Shown here: positions 44,306 to 51,696 of the stretch, piece after piece
Numbering within the stretch: the first letter of the stretch is position 1
Layout of the letters: each line of letters starts with the position of its first letter
Assembly: GCA_913775095.1 (NCBI GenBank)
Contig: CAJYIW010000026.1
Location: 62,001 to 126,000, forward strand
Source of the DNA: an uncultured Siphonobacter sp.
GTDB taxonomy: Bacteria; Bacteroidota; Bacteroidia; Cytophagales; Spirosomataceae
Direction: 5' to 3'
Length of the DNA stretch: 64,000 bases
Notes under the pieces: generated by a model
Seen by the model: the letters and a program-made list of their open reading frames with translations, nothing else
Databases searched by the model: none
What the model was told of the DNA's origin: nothing
Position numbers and translations under genes: made by a program

Positions 44306-44857
44306 ATGATCAGAAAAGTAGTGTTAGTAGGTCCCGAATCCACGGGAAAGAGCACGCTGGCCCGCCGCCTGGCGAACTATTTTGATACCGAAGTAGTGGA
44401 AGAATACGGACGGATTTACTGCGAAAAATTCGGAAATGACTGCGACGCCATGGACCATTGTCACATTGCCGCCGGACAGCTTTTTCTGCAGGAACAGGGC
44501 CTGGCCCGGGCCCGTCATCAGTTGCTGATCTGTGATACAGATGTATTGGTCACGCAAACCTTTGCTGAGCTATATTTGGGCGAATGTCCCGAAATTATTA
44601 AACAATGGGCCGCCCGCGAGCATTATGATTTGTATCTCCTGCTGAATACCGATGTGCCCTGGGTAAATGATTCCATTCGCCTGTTTGCCGATCGGCGGCA
44701 GTGGCATTTCAATCGGCTTAAAGAATTACTGGAGGCTCAGCAACGGCCTTACGTAGTTATTTCGGGGGATTATGAGCAACGTTTTCAAACCTCAGTGGCC
44801 CTTGTGAAGGCCTTAACCGAAGGAGTGAAACAACCGATTTCCCTGAACGAAGATTAA
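44306..44857 (+). CDS. NadR-like nicotinamide riboside kinase / AAA ATPase
   Basis: This is a 183-residue P-loop protein from ATG 44306 (a GTG at 44291 overlaps the upstream stop). VVLVGPESTGKSTLARRLA is the Walker A motif, VVEEYGR and LLICDTDVLVT follow, and WVNDSIRLFADRR matches the C-terminal kinase domain of NadR. This class phosphorylates nicotinamide riboside to NMN in NAD salvage. It lacks the NadR regulator and adenylyltransferase domains, as is common in stand-alone forms. Confidence 0.83.
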   Translation: MIRKVVLVGPESTGKSTLARRLANYFDTEVVEEYGRIYCEKFGNDCDAMDHCHIAAGQLFLQEQGLARARHQLLICDTDVLVTQTFAELYLGECPEIIKQWAAREHYDLYLLLNTDVPWVNDSIRLFADRRQWHFNRLKELLEAQQRPYVVISGDYEQRFQTSVALVKALTEGVKQPISLNED

Positions 44858-44969
44858 AAAATTGCAGCAGAATTAAACTTGGATTCAGGAATCCGTGTCT
44901 GTTGACTAATATAAAATTTACCGGTTTGTTTTTCGTTTAAAGTAATAGTAATTGACTCTATAAAAAGAC

Positions 44970-45593
44970 ATGAAACGTATCTCAAAATCGCTCCTGCTTT
45001 TAATAGGCTGTGTTGGACTTCTGGCTGCCTGTGAGCGTGACCCTGTCAAGGATCTTGATCCCAAAGATTCTCAGGTCTTCATTACCAACCACTCTACGAC
45101 TAATTTTACGGGTTATAAAACCTTTTCCATTCCTGATTCGGTGCTGGTAACCCAGAATGACAGGTCTCAGAAAATGGTACGTTCCATTGACCTGATTTTC
45201 ATCGATCAGATCATTCGAAACATGACCAACCGGGGCTTTACCCGCGTAGCCCGCGACAAAAAGCCCGATCTGGAACTTACGCCCGCTCAGATTACCTATA
45301 CCCAGTCGGGTTACGTGCCTACGTTTAATCCCTGGTATTATGATCCGTTCTGGGGGTATGGCTACGGCGGAGGTTATGGGTATGGCTACGGATACGCTCC
45401 TTACTACAGTTATTACTCCTACAGTGAAGATTACTGGTACATTCGCATCGCTGATGTGAAGAATATTGCCAACAATAAGGCGTCGGTAGTCTGGGATGCT
45501 CAGATTCGGGGCGATGGCATTTACGATACTTCCAGTGTAGGCCCCGTAGTAGATGCCGTCTTTGCTCAGTCCGGTTACCTAAAAGCCAATTAA
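44970..45593 (+). CDS. DUF4136 lipoprotein with Gly/Tyr-rich insert
   Basis: This is a 207-residue lipoprotein (lipobox LLAAC, about Cys21). The body has FTGYKTFSIPDS and the IDQIIRNMTNRGFTRV helix typical of DUF4136, then a Gly/Tyr-rich loop at about residues 128-155 (YGYGGGYGYGYGYAPYY). The C-terminal part ends with the usual PVVDAVF segment. Family members are cell-envelope proteins of unknown role. It is followed 19 bp later by the outer-membrane barrel gene, with which it is likely cotranscribed. Confidence 0.85.
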   Translation: MKRISKSLLLLIGCVGLLAACERDPVKDLDPKDSQVFITNHSTTNFTGYKTFSIPDSVLVTQNDRSQKMVRSIDLIFIDQIIRNMTNRGFTRVARDKKPDLELTPAQITYTQSGYVPTFNPWYYDPFWGYGYGGGYGYGYGYAPYYSYYSYSEDYWYIRIADVKNIANNKASVVWDAQIRGDGIYDTSSVGPVVDAVFAQSGYLKAN

Positions 45594-45612
45594 TCGTATA
45601 AATTCGTCTGTT

Positions 45613-46302
45613 ATGAAACGCTTGCTATTACTGGCTTTGGTTGCCCTGGCCTTCGGGTCTCAGGCTCAGCAAAATCCAGATTACTATAATAAAAAACAGG
45701 ATTACGAATACCGTAGCTTCCCGACCCGCACCATGGGGTCACCTTTTGAACGGTATACGCATTACCAGATTTCCGCCCGTTACGGCGTGGCAGCTCCTCT
45801 GGGAAGTTTGAAAGACTATACGGGTGGAATGGCCAAGTATCATTACAACCTGACCGGAGAGTTTATCTACCCGAAAAACTGGTCTTTTGGGGTTCAGTTT
45901 AATTATTCCTACTTCAAAGACCGCCTGCCCCGCCGGATTTATACGGATGGCACTCAGGATATTTCTTCCATTGAGACCCACTCGCTGGGAGCGACGTCGA
46001 TCCATGCGTTTGGTAAATATCATTTTGCTTCCACCAATGCCCCCATCCGCCCGTATGTCATGTTGGGTTTGGGTGGTACGGGCATGCGAAATCTGACGTA
46101 TTACGGCTATCTGGAAGATGGTAAGCGGAGTTTTGCCCTTAGCGGTCAGGCTGGGGTAGGAGCCCGTTTCCTGTTCTCTAAAAATGGAAACCTGGGAGCC
46201 GATGTTCAGGCAACGTACTTCTATTCACCTTTCAAAAGCGACTACCTGTCTAACGTAGCAAACGTCTCCGCTTCAGCGGGTCTGTTCTACCGCTGGTGGT
46301 AA
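45613..46302 (+). CDS. Outer-membrane beta-barrel protein
   Basis: This is a 229-residue protein with a signal peptide (MKRLLLLALVALAFGSQAQ). Alternating aromatic and hydrophobic strands (YQISARYGVAAPLGS, WSFGVQFNYSYFKD, HAFGKYHFAST, PYVMLGLGGTG) and a terminal aromatic residue (FYRWW) support an eight-stranded barrel. No specific family is recognised. It probably sits in the outer membrane with the neighbouring lipoprotein. Confidence 0.78.
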   Translation: MKRLLLLALVALAFGSQAQQNPDYYNKKQDYEYRSFPTRTMGSPFERYTHYQISARYGVAAPLGSLKDYTGGMAKYHYNLTGEFIYPKNWSFGVQFNYSYFKDRLPRRIYTDGTQDISSIETHSLGATSIHAFGKYHFASTNAPIRPYVMLGLGGTGMRNLTYYGYLEDGKRSFALSGQAGVGARFLFSKNGNLGADVQATYFYSPFKSDYLSNVANVSASAGLFYRWW

Positions 46303-46319
46303 GGTCATCAGAACCACTC

Positions 46320-46355
46320 AAAAACGCCGCTGGAATTGCTTCCAGCGGCGTTTTT
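46320..46355 (+). terminator. Hairpin terminator
   Basis: There is a 16-bp stem (AAAAACGCCGCTGGAA and its complement, loop TTGC) with a T-run. Confidence 0.9.
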
Positions 46356-46485
46356 TATGCCCGTACGTATGGTTTCAAGCTCCACTTTCGGAATATGAAA
46401 TAATTGTTAATCCCTGATATACAGACTTCTCGATAAGGTAAAATGTAATTCAAACGCGAGTCATAGATAAAGGGTAGTTTGCATC

Positions 46486-47337
46486 ATGGAAGTACGCACG
46501 CATTTTCGAACGATTGTCCTGTCTGATATTCACCTGGGATCAAAAGGTGCCAAAGCTCGGGAGGTTACCGCTTTTTTAAAGCAGTACAGCTGCGATAAGC
46601 TGATTCTGAACGGGGATATTATTGATGGCTGGCAACTCAAAAAATACGGCAACAGCTGGAAGAAAAAGCATACTTCCTTTTTCCGTCAGGTACTCAAAAT
46701 GATTGAGTCCTACGATACTAAAGTAATCTATCTGCGGGGTAACCACGATGATTTTCTGGATCATGTGCTGCCCCTGAAAGTGGGTAAATACTTTTCCATC
46801 CGTAAGGATTACATTCTTAAAACCCAGTCCAATCAGCAGTATTACGTAACCCACGGGGATATTTTCGACCGTATCACCACGCATCTGAAGTGGCTGGCTT
46901 ACATTGGCGATGTAGGCTACAATCTGCTCCTGGGGATCAATAAATTTTATAATCACTGGCGAGCCTGGCGGGGCCTTCCGTATTATTCACTCTCTCAGGA
47001 AATCAAGCATAAAGTAAAAGCCGCCGTTAATTACATTTCTGATTTTGAAGAAAAATTAGCGGATCTGGCCCAATCCAAGGGATGCACGGGCATCATCTGC
47101 GGGCACATCCACCAGCCTTCCATTCGCATGATTGGCCCGGTGCAGTATCTGAATTCCGGGGACTGGGTGGAATCGTTATCGGCTCTGGTGGAAGACCATG
47201 AGGGAAGCTGGAATCTGCTCTATTATACACCCATTACTTCCCAAATCCCGAACGAAGAAGAAATTACGGACGACGAGCAGGAACAGGAAGACGACATTCT
47301 CAAAAGCCTTATATCTTTGAGTTCCGTCAAAGGCTAA
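46486..47337 (+). CDS. UDP-2,3-diacylglucosamine diphosphatase-like metallophosphoesterase
   Basis: This is a 283-residue calcineurin-type phosphoesterase. Metal-binding motifs in order: LSDIHLGS (DxH, near residue 14), LNGDIIDGW (GDxxD), YLRGNHDDFLDH (GNHD), THGDIFD, and CGHIHQPS (GHxH). This is the LpxH-like family, which cleaves UDP-diacylglucosamine to lipid X in lipid A synthesis, but related members have other targets. A glycosyltransferase-like gene starts 3 bp after its stop, so the two are cotranscribed. Confidence 0.88.
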   Translation: MEVRTHFRTIVLSDIHLGSKGAKAREVTAFLKQYSCDKLILNGDIIDGWQLKKYGNSWKKKHTSFFRQVLKMIESYDTKVIYLRGNHDDFLDHVLPLKVGKYFSIRKDYILKTQSNQQYYVTHGDIFDRITTHLKWLAYIGDVGYNLLLGINKFYNHWRAWRGLPYYSLSQEIKHKVKAAVNYISDFEEKLADLAQSKGCTGIICGHIHQPSIRMIGPVQYLNSGDWVESLSALVEDHEGSWNLLYYTPITSQIPNEEEITDDEQEQEDDILKSLISLSSVKG

Positions 47338-47340
47338 GGT

Positions 47341-48438
47341 ATGCGAATCGTTTTTTTTATTCAGGGCGAAGGCCGTGGTCATCAGACCCAGGCCATTGCC
47401 ATGGCCGAAATACTCAGAAAGGCCGGGCATGAGTTAGTAGGAGCCATCGTCGGAACGACTTCAGGAAGAGGCATTCCTGCCTTGCTCAAACAGCACCTGA
47501 ACGTCGAAATGCAGGCCTTTCCCAGTCCGGCTCTGCTGTATAGCGAAAAAAGTAAGTCGCTGGCTGTCTGGAAAACCTTCTGGGAAAATCTGAAACAGGG
47601 CGGCACTTACCTGCAGCAGGCAGCTAAAGTAGACGCGTACATTCAGGAGAAACGCCCGGATGTCGTTATTAATTTCTACGAAATGCTCTGCGGATTGTGG
47701 CGATTAAGACATCCTTCCCGCATTCCGGTTTTATCCATTGCCCATCAGTATTTGCTGCAGCATTCGCAGTTTGGTCTTCCGGCCAGCAGCTTTCTTCAGC
47801 ACCGGATTGTCAATACCGTCACCCGACTTTCGGCCCTGGGTACGACGCGAAAACTGGCCTTGTCTTTCTACGAAATGAAGGATGATGTAAAGCAGGGCAT
47901 CTACGTCATTCCACCTCTGCTGAGAGCGGAAGTAAAAGAGTTAATCCCGGAAAACGAAGATTTTATTCTGGCGTACATGACGCATCACAAGCTGGAAGAA
48001 GACCTGCGGACCTGGTGCCGAAAGCATCCCGAGACGAACGTAGTGGCTTTCTGGGCGGCTCCCGAGGCTTCACTGGTAGAAAAACCCCTGCCGAATTATA
48101 CCCTGCACCGGGTAGATGCTCATTTGTTTCTCGAGGCCATGCGTCGCTGTCGGGGTCTGGTCAGCACGTCGGGTTTTGAGTCCATTTGCGAGGCAATGTA
48201 TCTGGGAAAGCCCGTCATGCTTTTTCCCACGCCACAGCATTTTGAACAGGCTGTGAATGCCATAGATGCCGCCCGGGCCGGAGCCGGCATTCAGGCGACA
48301 TCTTTTCTGGAACTGGATCGCTTCCTAGATTACCTGCCTCATCATCAACCCATCGACGAACGGTTCAGAGCCTGGCAACACCAACTGGAGACCCGGCTTT
48401 TTGAACAGTTAGCGGCCGTTACTCAGACTGCTGGTTAA
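47341..48438 (+). CDS. MurG-like glycosyltransferase family protein
   Basis: This is a 365-residue GT-B protein. The N-terminus IVFFIQGEGRGHQTQAIAMAEIL has the Gly-rich loop of MurG-like enzymes; the C-terminal half includes RVDAHLFLEAMRRCRGLVSTSGFESICEAMYLGKPVMLFPTP, the nucleotide-sugar binding region. It probably glycosylates a lipid or envelope precursor with a UDP-linked sugar. It is paired with the LpxH-like gene, hinting at outer-membrane lipid modification. The last 20 bp overlap the end of the convergent PPK2 gene. Confidence 0.82.
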   Translation: MRIVFFIQGEGRGHQTQAIAMAEILRKAGHELVGAIVGTTSGRGIPALLKQHLNVEMQAFPSPALLYSEKSKSLAVWKTFWENLKQGGTYLQQAAKVDAYIQEKRPDVVINFYEMLCGLWRLRHPSRIPVLSIAHQYLLQHSQFGLPASSFLQHRIVNTVTRLSALGTTRKLALSFYEMKDDVKQGIYVIPPLLRAEVKELIPENEDFILAYMTHHKLEEDLRTWCRKHPETNVVAFWAAPEASLVEKPLPNYTLHRVDAHLFLEAMRRCRGLVSTSGFESICEAMYLGKPVMLFPTPQHFEQAVNAIDAARAGAGIQATSFLELDRFLDYLPHHQPIDERFRAWQHQLETRLFEQLAAVTQTAG

Positions 48439-49309
48439 TGATGTCAATAAACTTGCGAAGCTCTTTCTGCCGATCCTCATTGGCTTCCGGATACTGCATG
48501 GGCATACTTTTGAGTTTTTCAAGAATCAGCTGACTGACAATGAGCCGCATATTCTTTTTATCATCGGCAGGAATGATATACCAGGGGGCTTTGGGCGTAG
48601 CCGTTTCATTGATGGCTTCTTCGTAAGCCTTCATGTACTCATCCCAGTATTGCCGTTCCTTGACGTCATTTTCTTCAAACTTCCAGTTTTTGGAGGCATC
48701 TTCAATCCGGCTGATGAGGCGTTTTCCCTGCTCTTTCTTGGAGACGTTGAGAAAGAACTTCATGATGTGAATACCGTTACGAACCAGGTATTTCTCGTAG
48801 TGGGCAATGTCCTTATAGCGATGCTTGAAAAGCTTGGGTAAATCCCTGGTGAGCTCTTCGGGTAACCGCTGGGTATCCAGAATGATTTCGGGGTGCACTT
48901 TAGTAACCAGAACTTCTTCGTAATAACTCCGGTTGAAGATGCCGATGGTTCCCCGTTGCGGAGCCCGCAGGCTCGTTCGCCAGAGAAAATCGTGTTCTAA
49001 TTCCAGAGAAGAAGGACGCTTGAAGTTGTGAATTTCCACGCCAAAAGGATTGACTCCGCTCATGACATGACCAATGGTTCCGTCTTTACCGGCGGCGTCC
49101 ATGGCCTGAAAAATAAGCAGCAGGCCAAAGCGGTTATGGGCGTACATCAGGCTTTGCAACTCGTCAATTTCCTGACGGTATTCTGAAAGCAGACTCTCGT
49201 ACTCGTCTTTATTCTGATACAGATCTTTAATCTCGGTGGAATGATCTTTAATCTTGAATTTGTCGGATCCAGTAATGCAGAACTGGCTGGTATTCAGGTT
49301 TAGCTTCAT
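48419..49309 (-). CDS. ppk2: Polyphosphate kinase 2 family protein
   Basis: This is a 296-residue PPK2. Walker A FQAMDAAGKDGTIGHV lies near residue 67, the lid motif includes RTSLRAPQRGTIGIFNRSYYEEVLV (Walker B FNRSYYE), and a C-terminal helical part follows. PPK2 uses polyphosphate to phosphorylate nucleoside mono- or diphosphates. The subclass (AMP or ADP/GDP preference) cannot be decided by eye. It has no ppx or ppk1 neighbour. Confidence 0.92.
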   Translation of the reverse strand: MKLNLNTSQFCITGSDKFKIKDHSTEIKDLYQNKDEYESLLSEYRQEIDELQSLMYAHNRFGLLLIFQAMDAAGKDGTIGHVMSGVNPFGVEIHNFKRPSSLELEHDFLWRTSLRAPQRGTIGIFNRSYYEEVLVTKVHPEIILDTQRLPEELTRDLPKLFKHRYKDIAHYEKYLVRNGIHIMKFFLNVSKKEQGKRLISRIEDASKNWKFEENDVKERQYWDEYMKAYEEAINETATPKAPWYIIPADDKKNMRLIVSQLILEKLKSMPMQYPEANEDRQKELRKFIDIINQQSE

Positions 49310-49411
49310 AAATTTTCGTAAATATTGGGCTGCTGGTCACTACTTGAATAAGGTTAATAATAATCTTTTCGTTAGGTAAACTATCCTGGTTCTCTTCCTG
49401 TTATCTACTCA

Positions 49412-50092
49412 ATGAAAACAATATTTCAAACGCTCAAACTAAGCCTCCTGTCGCTGGCCACGCTCTTTGCGTGTCAGTCGCCGGCTCAGGAGCAGAAGAA
49501 AGCTATGACAACGGACAAACCTCTGCCTAAAACAACCGTACAAGTACCCGCTGGCCTGGAAGTAGCCACCTTAGGCTCGGGCTGTTTCTGGTGTACGGAA
49601 GCGGTTTTTCAACGGCTGGAAGGTGTGGTAAAAGTAGAGTCGGGGTATTCGGGTGGGTTTGTTAAAGATCCTTCCTACAAAGACGTTTGCACGGGCCGCA
49701 CAGGACACGCTGAAGTGACCAATATTACGTACGATCCCCAAAAAATCAGCTTTGCTGATTTGCTGGCGGTTTTCTGGCGGACGCACGATCCAACGACGGT
49801 AGATCGTCAGGGAAATGACGAAGGTCCGCAGTACCGCTCGGCGATTTTTTACCATAACGAAAAGCAGAAAGAGGAAGCGGAACACTGGAAGAAAGAAGTG
49901 GACAAAGCTAAAATTTACCCCGATCCTCTGGTGACGGAAATCACGCCTTTCTCTAATTTCTACAAAGCGGAAGCTTACCATCAGGATTACTACAATCAGA
50001 ATGGTCGTCAGCCCTACTGTTTATTCGTAGTAAGGCCCAAAGTCGAAAAGTTTGAAAAGGTCTTTAAAGATAAACTCAAACCACATAACTAG
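49412..50092 (+). CDS. msrA: Peptide methionine sulfoxide reductase MsrA, lipoprotein form
   Basis: This is a 226-residue MsrA. A lipoprotein-type signal (LSLLSLATLFAC) precedes the MsrA domain; the catalytic Cys is C58 in GCFWCTEAVFQRL, with GYSGG and ITPFSNFYKAEAYHQDYY typical. It reduces S-methionine sulfoxide, here probably anchored in the envelope to repair exported proteins. The resolving Cys near the C-terminus is present in QPYCLFVV. It is monocistronic. Confidence 0.94.
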   Translation: MKTIFQTLKLSLLSLATLFACQSPAQEQKKAMTTDKPLPKTTVQVPAGLEVATLGSGCFWCTEAVFQRLEGVVKVESGYSGGFVKDPSYKDVCTGRTGHAEVTNITYDPQKISFADLLAVFWRTHDPTTVDRQGNDEGPQYRSAIFYHNEKQKEEAEHWKKEVDKAKIYPDPLVTEITPFSNFYKAEAYHQDYYNQNGRQPYCLFVVRPKVEKFEKVFKDKLKPHN

Positions 50093-50107
50093 TCGGCCTT
50101 TCCAAGG

Positions 50108-50139
50108 AAAAGTCCCCACTTAAGCCAGTGGGGACTTTT
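50108..50139 (+). terminator. msrA terminator
   Basis: There is a 13-bp stem (AAAAGTCCCCACT with AGTGGGGACTTTT, 6-nt loop). Its T-run merges with the -33 element of the next promoter. Confidence 0.88.
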
Positions 50140-50167
50140 TGTTTCCAGGGAGCAAAACCTAACTTTG
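50138..50167 (+). promoter_or_regulatory. panB promoter
   Basis: TTTG (50138-50141), 18-bp spacer, then TAACTTTG (50160-50167), a full consensus. Expected start near 50174, about 155 nt before the panB ATG. Confidence 0.7.
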
Positions 50168-50173
50168 CCGCTT

Positions 50174-50329
50174 CCTTATATGGGTTTTCAGGGGCTGTTT
50201 ACCGTTTTAGGAATAAAAACGCGGGTTCGTAACTAAAACGGAAAGTAAACGACAGGGATCTCTTTCCATTCCAGCGAAAAAAAATGAACTACCCCCTGAA
50301 AACCAACACACTGAAAACAGCAAACCATC
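50174..50329 (+). ncRNA. Structured 5' leader of panB, possible cis-regulatory RNA
   Basis: GGTTTTCAGGGG (50183-50194) pairs perfectly with CCCCTGAAAACC (50293-50304), closing a roughly 100-nt domain. Inside, CCGTTTTA (50202-50209) pairs with TAAAACGG (50234-50241), and GGAAAG (50240-50245) with CTTTCC (50262-50267). The two inner stems share two bases, so they may compete. No uridine tract follows. Folding by eye only; function is inferred. Confidence 0.5.
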
Positions 50330-51148
50330 ATGTCGGTTCATAATCCTGATATCAAACGGGTCACTACCCATACGTTACAAGAATTAAAATCCAAAGGCGA
50401 GAAAATCAGCTGTTTAACGGCCTATGATTTCTCCATGGCCAAGCTCATTGATGCCGCTGGAGTAGAAGTAATTCTGGTGGGCGACTCCGCTTCGAACGTC
50501 ATGGCGGGCCACGAAACCACTTTACCCATCACGCTTGATCAGATGATTTATCACGCTCAGTCCGTAGTGCGAGCCGTCAAGCGGGCTCTGGTCGTGGTTG
50601 ATTTACCCTTTGGCAATTACCAGGGAAATTCCGAAGAAGCCCTGCGTTCAGCCATCCGGATCATGAAAGAGTCGGGAGCTCATGCCGTCAAGCTCGAAGG
50701 CGGAGCCGAAATTAAAGAGTCCATTGCCCGGGTTTTGAGTGCGGGTATTCCCGTAATGGGCCATTTGGGCCTAACGCCCCAGTCCATTTACAAATTTGGA
50801 ACGTATGCCGTTCGGGCCAAGGAAGAAGCCGAAGCTCAGAAGCTCCGAGATGATGTCCGGCTGCTGGAAGAACTGGGTTGTTTTGCCTACGTACTCGAAA
50901 AAATTCCTGCGAGTCTGGCCGCCGAAGTAACGGCATCAGTGACGATCCCCAGCATTGGCATCGGGGCTGGTAATGGTTGTGATGGTCAGGTACTGGTCAT
51001 GCACGATATGCTGGGAATCAATAAAGAATTCAAGCCCCGCTTTTTACGGCGATACGCCAATCTGGCCGATGTCATTCACGAAGCCGTTTCGGGTTACGTC
51101 AATGACGTGAAAGCGAGAGAGTTTCCCTCAGAAGCCGAAGGCTATTAA
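50330..51148 (+). CDS. panB: 3-methyl-2-oxobutanoate hydroxymethyltransferase
   Basis: This is a 272-residue Pan[39 protein letters not shown] carries the metal-binding DS motif near residue 50; [11 protein letters not shown] (Mg-binding D), [14 protein letters not shown] and the catalytic Glu region [16 protein letters not shown] are typical. It converts alpha-ketoisovalerate to ketopantoate, the first committed step of pantothenate and coenzyme A synthesis. DUF2905 gene follows 14 bp later. Confidence 0.97.
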   Translation: MSVHNPDIKRVTTHTLQELKSKGEKISCLTAYDFSMAKLIDAAGVEVILVGDSASNVMAGHETTLPITLDQMIYHAQSVVRAVKRALVVVDLPFGNYQGNSEEALRSAIRIMKESGAHAVKLEGGAEIKESIARVLSAGIPVMGHLGLTPQSIYKFGTYAVRAKEEAEAQKLRDDVRLLEELGCFAYVLEKIPASLAAEVTASVTIPSIGIGAGNGCDGQVLVMHDMLGINKEFKPRFLRRYANLADVIHEAVSGYVNDVKAREFPSEAEGY

Positions 51149-51162
51149 TCGGACCAGTTGCC

Positions 51163-51387
51163 ATGAATCCACAGGTCGGAAAACTACTGATGGGGGTAGG
51201 AGCCCTGCTGTTGCTGATAGGAGTTATCGTCTACTTGTTTAACGATAAGCTGAACTGGCTGGGGCGCTTACCGGGGGATGTGCGGGTAGAACAGGAGAAC
51301 TTTCGTTTCTATATGCCCATTGCTACTTGTGTAGTGCTGACGGTTGTAATTAATCTGGTACTCTGGCTTATCCGCCGTTTTTTCTAG
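51163..51387 (+). CDS. DUF2905 small membrane protein
   Basis: This is a 74-residue protein with two transmembrane segments (LMGVGALLLLIGVIVYLF and VLTVVINLVLWLI). The signature between them, WLGRLPGDVRVEQENFRFYMP, defines DUF2905. Function is unknown. It is probably cotranscribed with panB. Confidence 0.85.
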   Translation: MNPQVGKLLMGVGALLLLIGVIVYLFNDKLNWLGRLPGDVRVEQENFRFYMPIATCVVLTVVINLVLWLIRRFF

Positions 51388-51696
51388 AAGGATGTTGTAA
51401 AGTCGGAATGTACAGCGTTGTCGGCCGATACCATTTGATTGCTGTGGCCCATGCACGGTTCGGAATGAGCTACTAGTTTATCACTTTGAAAAAGAACCCT
51501 AGGAATTGATATCTTGTGGTTTGATAATCAATATGATGAAAAAAAGTATCAAAATCTCCCAGGATAGGACTGAATGTAGAATATTATTCCCAGTTGTGGA
51601 AAAATCGAGGTAAGTAAGTTTCCGCAAAAAAAATTCATCAAAAATTAACTTTAGTTATCAGGAGCTCTCTTTATCCGTAAAGAGAGCTCTTAATAC
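51388..51696. other. Noncoding gap between convergent genes
   Basis: This is 309 bp with no ORF I would support. The middle part is AT-rich; it ends with a strong hairpin (51662-51689) beyond the stop of the TonB receptor gene. Confidence 0.5.
51662..51689. terminator. Hairpin terminator
   Basis: There is a 12-bp stem (GAGCTCTCTTTA with TAAAGAGAGCTC, loop TCCG), just beyond the TonB receptor stop. Confidence 0.8.

Noticed and set aside
50180-50233. Possible leader peptide of 17 codons ahead of panB
   Set aside because: It has no enrichment for a regulatory amino acid, and the same bases fit the stem structure better.
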